Shown in pieces: positions 57,401-64,000 of a stretch of 64,000 bases of DNA. Under the pieces are notes generated by a model. That model was not told the DNA's origin and searched no databases. It saw only the letters and a program-made list of their open reading frames with translations. Each line of letters opens with the position of its first letter. Position 1 is the first letter of the stretch. The DNA is from Lates calcarifer. Lineage: Eukaryota; Chordata; Actinopteri; Centropomidae. The stretch spans positions 9,161,215-9,225,214 of the forward strand of contig NC_066833.1 in assembly GCF_001640805.2 (NCBI RefSeq), written 5' to 3'. The translations under genes were made by a program, and so were the position numbers.

Positions 57401-57575
57401 GGAGGGATTCTGACTGATGAACTTACTTTTGACAGAGTCCCGTTTTCTTCCACCAATAAGGGGGCATTGTTTTTTGCGGGGGGTGGCTCTGTTTCTTTGT
57501 GGCATAGACAGCAGAAGAGACTGTGGAGGAGGCCTCTGCTGCGAGGCTTCTTTGAGGGGGAAACTTCATTTGCAC
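48369..57575 (-). CDS. ctdsp1: CTD small phosphatase 1 (SCP1) gene, exon 1 not in view
   Basis: SCP1 is a Mg-dependent HAD-family phosphatase. It removes phosphate from Ser5 of the RNA polymerase II CTD and, through REST, silences neuronal genes in non-neural cells. Visible parts are the [15 protein letters not shown] segment with its Cys-Cys membrane-anchoring motif and the catalytic DLDET motif (exon 53,085-53,186). Next come [13 protein letters not shown], the second HAD motif in [16 protein letters not shown], and the C-terminus with [20 protein letters not shown]. All junctions are in phase, and a mir-26 hairpin lies in an intron, as in the mammalian CTDSP genes. The sequence fits CTDSP1 better than CTDSPL or CTDSP2 (LLVEENG followed by SK, and LLDKWGAFR). 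The first coding exon lies upstream, probably beyond 64,000. A long acidic coding block sits between the anchor exon and the catalytic exons. Confidence 0.93.
48600..48785 (-). CDS. ctdsp1: ctdsp1 exon: HAD motif region
   Basis: 186 nt, phase 0-0. [54 protein letters not shown]. It includes the conserved DNSP motif that completes the active site. Confidence 0.95.
49857..49949 (-). CDS. ctdsp1: ctdsp1 exon
   Basis: 93 nt, phase 0-0. [18 protein letters not shown] to FTASLAK; almost invariant across the SCP family. Confidence 0.95.
50175..50242 (-). ncRNA. mir26: microRNA mir-26 hairpin
   Basis: On the - strand the 5' arm at 50,237-50,216 reads TTCAAGTAATCCAGGATAGG followed by CT, identical to the mature miR-26a sequence. 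A loop of about 16 nt follows, then a 3' arm at about 50,200-50,178 (GCCTATTCAGGATGACTTGG) that pairs with it with few mismatches. It lies in the ctdsp1 intron between the exons at 50,767-50,823 and 49,857-49,949, on the same strand. Vertebrate mir-26 genes reside in introns of CTDSP genes and are co-expressed with them; miR-26 targets include CTDSP mRNAs themselves. Confidence 0.95.
50767..50823 (-). CDS. ctdsp1: ctdsp1 exon
   Basis: 57 nt, phase 0-0. [19 protein letters not shown], one substitution-class away from the human CTDSP1 exon. Acceptor ttccacag, donor CAG|GTACGC. Confidence 0.95.
53085..53186 (-). CDS. ctdsp1: ctdsp1 exon with catalytic DLDET motif
   Basis: 102 nt, phase 0-0. [17 protein letters not shown] then [17 protein letters not shown]. 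The first Asp of DLDET is the phospho-acceptor nucleophile in the SCP family and the second is the general acid. Confidence 0.96.
53803..56383 (-). CDS. giant acidic Cys/Ser-rich coding block upstream of the ctdsp1 catalytic exons
   Basis: About 2.58 kb is almost entirely open on the - strand. Reading starts at ATG 56,382 ([10 protein letters not shown]). The frame moves by +1 near 55,835 (FESFDS to EPDKLAMN), near 55,670 (STEDF to SEQCEETG) and near 53,976 (TPES to CGLNETS). It ends [10 protein letters not shown] at a usable donor (CAG|GTATTA at 53,803) in phase 0, which fits the ctdsp1 exon at 53,186. The product is rich in Glu, Asp, Ser and Cys, has a polyglutamate run near 54,640-54,660, and is probably disordered. 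One aromatic segment ([16 protein letters not shown], then ISCFDGGD) looks conserved. I do not recognise the protein. It may be an alternative first exon of ctdsp1 or a nested gene. Direct splicing from the anchor exon to 56,383 is out of phase. Confidence 0.6.
56386..56545 (-). CDS. possible upstream coding continuation of the acidic block
   Basis: In another frame (-1 relative to ATG 56,382) this reads [34 protein letters not shown] and KKLSPDRE, running almost directly into the acidic block. Either one A is missing near 56,388, or the tttcag at 56,388-56,384 is a true acceptor and this stretch is intron. Confidence 0.3.
57427..57575 (-). CDS. ctdsp1: ctdsp1 exon 2 with membrane-anchor Cys motif
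   Basis: 149 nt, acceptor tgttccag, enters in phase 1 and leaves in phase 0 at AAA|GTAAGT. The product is [26 protein letters not shown], then [13 protein letters not shown]. The adjacent cysteines match the palmitoylated pair of mammalian SCPs. It can join directly to the exon at 53,186. Confidence 0.92.
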
Positions 57576-60500
57576 CTGGAACAGAGAGAGAGACGTTACA
57601 CAGGGGCTGAGATTCATACTTTTCAGGGTTTATATTTTCAGATCATTTTATGCTGTTGCATTGTCACAGTTTTATTCCATCAGGAACTAAGAAATAGTCC
57701 ACATCTGTCCAGGACCCGATCCACTTCGTGACATCAGTATTGGCGCCGGTGCTTGCCAAGTGAATCTTGATCTGTGTCAGCGCAGGATCCCTGCTGTGAG
57801 CTGTCATGTTGTGTGTTGCCTAACTGTAGCTATTTCAGTTGTGTAGCACACACTCAAAAAATATTGCATAAGGTAGCATACATGTACATTTCAGCCCCGA
57901 GAATAACCAGGTGAAGACAGCCCGTTTCATTTCCAGTGGATTATTTGTTGTTTTAAATTCCAAGAATTTGCTTAAATTTTTACATTTGTTTCTCTACAGG
58001 ATGTATAAAGCTGTACACTGCAGATATTTAAACATAGGCAACATGATTTCTATGAGTATGCTCATTGATAAGTAGATTATTTTTTAGATAAACCTGCAAA
58101 ACACACCTCCTCTTACAGAGGAACAGTAGATTATGATGCTATTACTGTTTTTAAAGACCACATCTCTCTGTGTTAATACAGTACAACATTAAAAAGAAAC
58201 TTGCAGTAAAAGCTGTAATATGTATTGGTAGAGGTATATTACTTATTTAGATTGTTTTTTTATATTTCACATTAAGGTTTGAACCTGAATCCTCCTCAGC
58301 TTCAATGGGAGTTTTTGTAAAATTAACAACTGCCTGAAAAACATTGGAAATATAAGATGTGACAGTGATATGTATAAAATGTATCGCGTACAATCTTACA
58401 TTTTGTCTTGAACGTCACTGACCGATGTGACAACAGCTTCTGGCACACACACATGGTAGAAAACACCCCACCAGCCGGTGTCAGAGTGATGAGAGCCGGC
58501 GTTTACGAAGAAAGAAAAAACTCTGACAAATTAGCCGAGCTCTGATGACCAGTCAGAGCTGTCAGCTAAGACGTTAGCAAGCCCCTCAGACAGGCCTGAA
58601 TCCGCTGCCTCAGTATGGGGCGTATCATGGGCCTGTCAGGCTGCTTTGGGTTTAAATGTGTGATGGCTGAAAAAGTGGCACTGATGGATCAGCCTGTCAA
58701 GGACAAACATCCAGTTGAATTAACAAAATAAATTACTGAGAATTTGCTGCTTTTCTTTGTCCCACAAAATATGTTTGAATATGGAGGTTTGTGTGGGGCA
58801 GAATGACCAATTTTTAATCAGTTAATAGGTGAAATATAATGAGTAATGAAAGATACTGCGTGCTTATCGTTTCTGTAGCTTGCTGTTGTGATACTGACTG
58901 AAGAACACGGACTAATTTAGGATGTTGTCCACAGGTATTAACTTATAACTGACTGAAGCCTGTTCAGGACTATTTTGTGTGTTAATGTTGTGTGTTTTCA
59001 TCAGCATGTTATGATAATTGATAGAACATATGCCAGTATTATTAAGTTAACATCTGTCTTTAAATATTAAACATAAAATGAAGAAACCTTGTAAACAGAG
59101 CAAAAATAAAAAACATGAAATGTTGGCAGATATTTTATGCCCATTAAATTCCATTATACATTTATCAGTGACAATCTCCACACAACACGCACCAGAAAAT
59201 GGCACAGGGAGTATATACATATACATATATATATATAATTAACCTATATTAACCCTTCTATTTGGCCTAGTTTCAGCTGCGTCTCTGACACACGGCTGAC
59301 CTACTTCCAAGTGTTATTCCCTATGGCTTCGGCCTGTTGACTGCTTCATTCAGCTGGAGCTGAAAGTGGACAAAGCCACTAGAGAGCGGTCATTACAGCC
59401 TGGGCACTCCTGTTGGGACATTCCTCACTTGGTCCCAGGATGAAAGGTTTGTGTGCAAACATGTGTGAGGGAACAGGGCAGGTGAAGCTTGTAGTGTTAA
59501 AAAACATCATGCTGCCCGGTGCATTACCTCCTCTGACATTACACATCGGACGGCTTAAAATAGCCCGGCCAGAGCAGCTGCTGACAGAGGTTAATGATGA
59601 GATTCTCTGTATATGTGTATATACAGAGCACAGTCAGTCACAAACAACAGTCACAAACAAAACTTTGTTGTGTCACCCACAAACAGGAAATGTCAAACGT
59701 CGCAGAGATGCATTCGCTTCATGCACAGAAAAATGAACTAAATTAAACCCGTGACACTGTACACCTCTGCCACATCGTGTCATTCTCCAAAGCCTCCAAC
59801 CATCATGTCTACATCGCACATGTCAACATAAACAGAATCCAGGGCTGCACAGACAGCACTGGCTCCTGATAGAATGAGTTAATGTCACAAAGTACAAACC
59901 AAAGCACTTTAAACTGGGTTACTTGATACGAACTGTATAGGACAGATAATAAAGTGGAGCTCAAAGGGAACAACCCTGGCTGGATTTGATTTTTAAACAC
60001 AATAACACCGACCATTTCAGTGGCTCTTTAATGCATCACTCTTATCTTATGAAAGTTCTTCAGGCAGGTGAAGCTGTGACAGGAAGGAAGGTTCAAATTT
60101 ACAGCTTTGGTTTTACACGTTTCCAGGTTTGAAATATTTTTATGTTTAATTGAAATGTATGTTTAGTACCAAAAACCACCTCAGTAAACTTTTACATCTC
60201 CTCTCTTAGGCTTCTGTCTGGAGCTTTGGGAAGAACAGACGGTAAAATGTTTTATATTACAATCCTCAGCAAGGCTGTGCAATTATACTCTGGCCTCAAC
60301 ATTTTCCACAGCTTAGTGTTTGTGTTGTTAATAAAGCTAAAACCACAAAAACAACAAAGGCTGGATGGTGGGTTTGGGTGGGGCGTGCTGGGGGAATAGC
60401 TGAGGGTGGTGACTGTTTAGTTCTGATATCACAACTTTACAGTAGAAAGGAAACAAATACAGTTTCTATGCAAACATTAAAAAACAAGGAGCAAGCATGA

Positions 60501-63500
60501 AACAGAGGACAGCTTGGTCTGCCTGACATTTACCCCAAATATTTCTCTCTAAATGTAAAGCATCTTCTGTTCTGGGCTTATAGAAACTGGCAGTCGGAAA
60601 TGGCTTGTGAAACTTTTTGTAACATATAAAAGATTTGTCTTAACTAGTAATGTGGTATGATTCCAAAGCAGCTTTAAAATCTGATGGTATTCGCCTGTGA
60701 AACTGTCCCTGCAGTACTGCCCATTATGGGCTGACATTTTGTAAAAGGCACAGGGTCAGAATTCTGGATAAGGAAGAGGAAAAAGCAGGTGGAACAAGTG
60801 GTGAAGAATCGGGACAGCTCTGTGGTGCTTTAAGCTACATGCTAACATTAGCATCACAAAGGAACATCTGACAGTGAGTTTTGAAAACACAACAAAGTTA
60901 AGGGATCACCAAACGTGTTTAAAACCGTCCTGAGGGAGGTATGAATGTGTTGCACCACATTTCATTGCAATCCATCTGATGGCTTTTGAGATATTTCAGT
61001 CTGGTGGGCCGACCAACCAACACAGCCAGCGTGGCTAAAAATAAGCAGGGAACGTGACATGGGTTATAAACAAATTATGGGTGTCACAATTCTGAAACTT
61101 CAACCGTGATACAAACATCAATCGATCTCACATCACAACAGGGGACGACAGAATCATGATACGACAGACTGAACCAAAACATGGATGTGGAGAATCATGA
61201 AACCCATAAAACTAATTAAAGTTTAAATCATTAAAAAGCTATGATACTGCTGATGATAATATATATCATGATAAATATATATCAAGCTGTGTCTGCAGCA
61301 CACAGCTGGTGTAGAAATAGCAGTTTTGTACTGAGCAGCCCTGTGTTACAGGTGTGGGTCTGATTGTAGTCCTCTACCGTCAGTAGGTAGATTCCAAACT
61401 CAGTTTAAATGTAACACAACCAACCAACCGAGTTACAGCAGGTAAGCTCTGAAACACTGAAGTCTTTTTTTTATTTTATCATTAATCACAGTATTGTGAT
61501 TGGATTTACTCCTCAGCTCTTTAATTGAGCCCACATGTATAATTAGGTAGCAGAAATGAGTAATAAGCAAACTGTACTGCAGCATTCCTCACACCTCCCT
61601 GTCCAAGAGGCTCAGACACTGATAATGAGGTTACAGCATTTCCAAGGGGCAGCAACGACCTCACGCCACATCAGCATGTTTTAGCCTCCTTAGTTGAAAG
61701 CAGGCTTATCTGGGACCCTTTCAGGCTGGGCATGCCTGTGTACTTGGCTGCTTCTATTCCTATCCAGACGCAGTAAGAATGAGGCCTCCCGCGGCCGACT
61801 TTCCGCCACTTTGACACCTGATATTCTCTTACAATTTGACAACTCGCTTCGCACCCCTGCAGAGCAAACGGGACGGCAGATTTTATGGTGGCCAAGCTGG
61901 TCTTAGGTCAGATCAAAGTTTAAAAACATTTTTGCATCTGAAAATATTCACTTTACAGACTGTCCCGAGACATGACTGTAGTAGAACTTTAAGTTACTGT
62001 GCTGAGTTCAATGAACACATGTGGCCTGATGGTTCAAAACCTGAAAAGCCTGAAAAGAACATGATCTATAAATATACATTAATAGCAGTGTTGTCGTGCC
62101 CATAAATCTGCATATTACATAACTGATGAAGAGATTGAAACATCAAGGAACAGTGGTGTTCGGTCAGCTGGAAGAAGACTGTACAAGACATTTTGAAATT
62201 AAATTTCATAGTTTACAAGGATTCCTAATTCCTCCGTTTGGCTGCAGCAGCTTGTGAAACTAAAGAAGTGCTGAAGACAACTCCCCTCTCCTTCTTCTCT
62301 GGCCCCTCACTTCTGGGTGGCAGCCATGTTTTGGACTCATGACCTCTTGGCCAAAAGAATGTAATCAGAGACCAGGCTGGAGCTGCCTTGTGTTGGTAAA
62401 CTGGACAGTGCTGCCACCTGCTGACTGGACTCAGCTTTACAAGAGGTAACAGCAGACACACTGCATGTGATGCACAACAACCACACCGGCTGGATCTCTC
62501 TCCTGATCCCACTGTCCAACATGCAGCCCATTCTGTTCAGTTATGAATAGGTCATTTAAATAATCAACTGGTTCTGATTAAGTCAGTTCATTTAGATTCT
62601 ACTGATTAAAGGAAGGATGAAGGCTGTACCACATCACCTCACCTGAGCCAAGACTCAGCATTTCAAACATACGACCACTGAGGTACTGACAGAATTCTTA
62701 AAGTCTTAAAGTTCTGTTCAACACCATAAACATGGACATTATTGGTCCCTGTTGGGAAATTTTGCCTCATTTTCTCCCTGCACTTCAGCAAACAGCAGGC
62801 AACCCGCAGCCAGACGTCATTCTGAAGCCAGAGCTTCGGTCAAGAGCAATAGCAGGCATATTCCCAATGCTTAACCTTCATGCTTTTTGGTGTGGGAGGA
62901 GGCCAAAGCACACAAATAAAACCCTGGCTAACACAGGCGGCTGAGCGCTGTCAGGAGACACAGCGAACAACAGATGCCAGCCTTCAGCCCGACTTCAGAC
63001 TGATACAAATGTATGATGACCAAAGTTATTCAGAAAATACTCAGTGTTAGTCGTTAGAAAACACTGAACCACTAGGCAGCCACTTTTAGGAGGGTGGGTT
63101 TTGCTTCTCTACCCTCAGTGTTACAGTGTTAACCATCCCAGGATGGGATGATGAACTATACAAGTAAGCGTAGTAAAAACATATATAAGTATTTAATATA
63201 TATCGCATCATGTTAGGATGTAAGTGAGGCTGTTTCTTGGAGCATTAATCAGGGATGATGATAGAAGTGGACCATGAGAGGAGTCAGGGGATGAAATGAA
63301 GGATTCTCTCGACAGCTGTTGACACTGGAACTGATTCATCTCTCGCTTCATATTCATGCAGTGGACACCAGAACAGTATGTTGTTGTTTTGGTCTTATTT
63401 CTGTGATGGCTGGTACTCTGAAAGTATGAATCATTTCCTCAAACACTGGTTCGTAGAACTGTCCCTCCATGAGAAGAACAGACTGATTGTATTTTTGAGC

Positions 63501-64000
63501 TCATAAACTGAGCTCTTAAAAGTTCGGGCGCTGCATTTTATTTTGTTGCTCTCTGATGTGAAGAGAAATGAATCAACCCCTGCAGCAAACAGACATTAAA
63601 AATGAGATTTTTTGCAAATGTTAATGCACTGTTAGTTTTTATTTCATGAACTTAACTGTGGCATTCAACATCAACAACCACACCCGACTCCATGTTCCCC
63701 CCAGTAAAAGGGAAGATGGGGGCAGCGTACCAGTTAACATAATACTTTTGTCCACTGCACAGACCCTGAGTCTTACAGACTGGGAATAATTCCTAAAGAT
63801 ACTCCACAATGCAACTGAGAATCAAAATGGATGCCTCAGTACTTATATGTTCTTTTGCACTTATTTAACCTGGACTAACCAATGGCTCCTGCTGTAAACT
63901 GTAAAGACATAAAGAGCTAACACTGACTATGTGTTCCAGTCCCTACAGATGTCATAGATCATCTCCAGCTTTCCCATCCCAGGATCCTCAACACCTCGTT
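57576..64000. other. no exon seen: probable ctdsp1 first intron
   Basis: I searched the - strand for the short SCP first coding exon (acidic start with an ITQ-type motif) and did not find it. A small AT microsatellite lies at about 59,216-59,237 and a teleost repeat fragment near 60.9 kb. Confidence 0.5.
60825..61040. repeat. dispersed teleost repeat fragment
   Basis: The order of landmarks (catgctaacattagcat, gttaagggatcacc, catttcattgcaatccat, gagatatttcagtctggt, gggccgacc) is that of a repeat I recall as common in percomorph introns. Confidence 0.6.

Noticed and set aside
1..64000. CRISPR arrays, bacterial operons, tRNA or rRNA genes, viral genes
   Set aside because: None seen; the window is a vertebrate nuclear sequence and I found no cloverleaf-like or rRNA-like segment.

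Overview
The window is genomic DNA of a ray-finned fish, probably a percomorph. Intron-rich genes with vertebrate splice signals, CA/GT microsatellites and two dispersed sequences that I recognise from memory as common in teleost genomes support this. Two genes can be read with confidence, in tail-to-tail orientation: obsl1 (obscurin-like 1) on the + strand, about 18.6-44.6 kb, and ctdsp1 (the small CTD phosphatase SCP1) on the - strand, about 48.4-57.6 kb and continuing past the right edge. A mir-26 hairpin sits in a ctdsp1 intron on the same strand.

Layout. 1-12.5 kb: almost entirely non-coding, with a low-confidence - strand gene start at 12.5-13.0 kb next to a CTG/CAG-repeat, ETS-site-bearing promoter-like patch. 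13.0-18.6 kb: non-coding, upstream of obsl1. 18.6-44.6 kb: 36 obsl1 coding exons. Exon 1 carries three Ig domains; then come Ig4, Ig5, an FN3 domain and Ig6, as in mammalian OBSL1. Exons 6-19 (22.7-33.2 kb) are a block of near-identical Ig exons with no counterpart I know in mammals. Inside that block lie a 75-nt partial Ig exon and a 1,500-nt exon of about nineteen 14-residue repeats. Exons 20-35 match the distal Ig array of mammalian OBSL1, and exon 36 is an additional terminal Ig. 44.6-48.4 kb: the two 3' ends, with poly(A) signals on both strands near 46.6 kb. 48.4-53.2 kb: five ctdsp1 exons for the catalytic domain. 53.8-56.4 kb: a very long acidic, Cys/Ser-rich coding block that can splice in phase to the catalytic exons. 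57.4 kb: the ctdsp1 exon with the Cys-Cys membrane-anchoring motif. 57.6-64 kb: non-coding.

Obscurin-like 1 is a modular cytoskeletal adaptor, and SCP1 with mir-26 is a known regulatory pair, so these are neighbours by synteny (human OBSL1 and CTDSP1 are both on 2q35) and not a pathway. The main novelty is the expanded, repeat-invaded and partly decaying Ig-exon array in obsl1, followed by the giant acidic exon of ctdsp1. A caution: four obsl1 exons and three places in the acidic ctdsp1 block each carry a net +1 base. An insertion-biased assembly error is therefore as likely as real decay.
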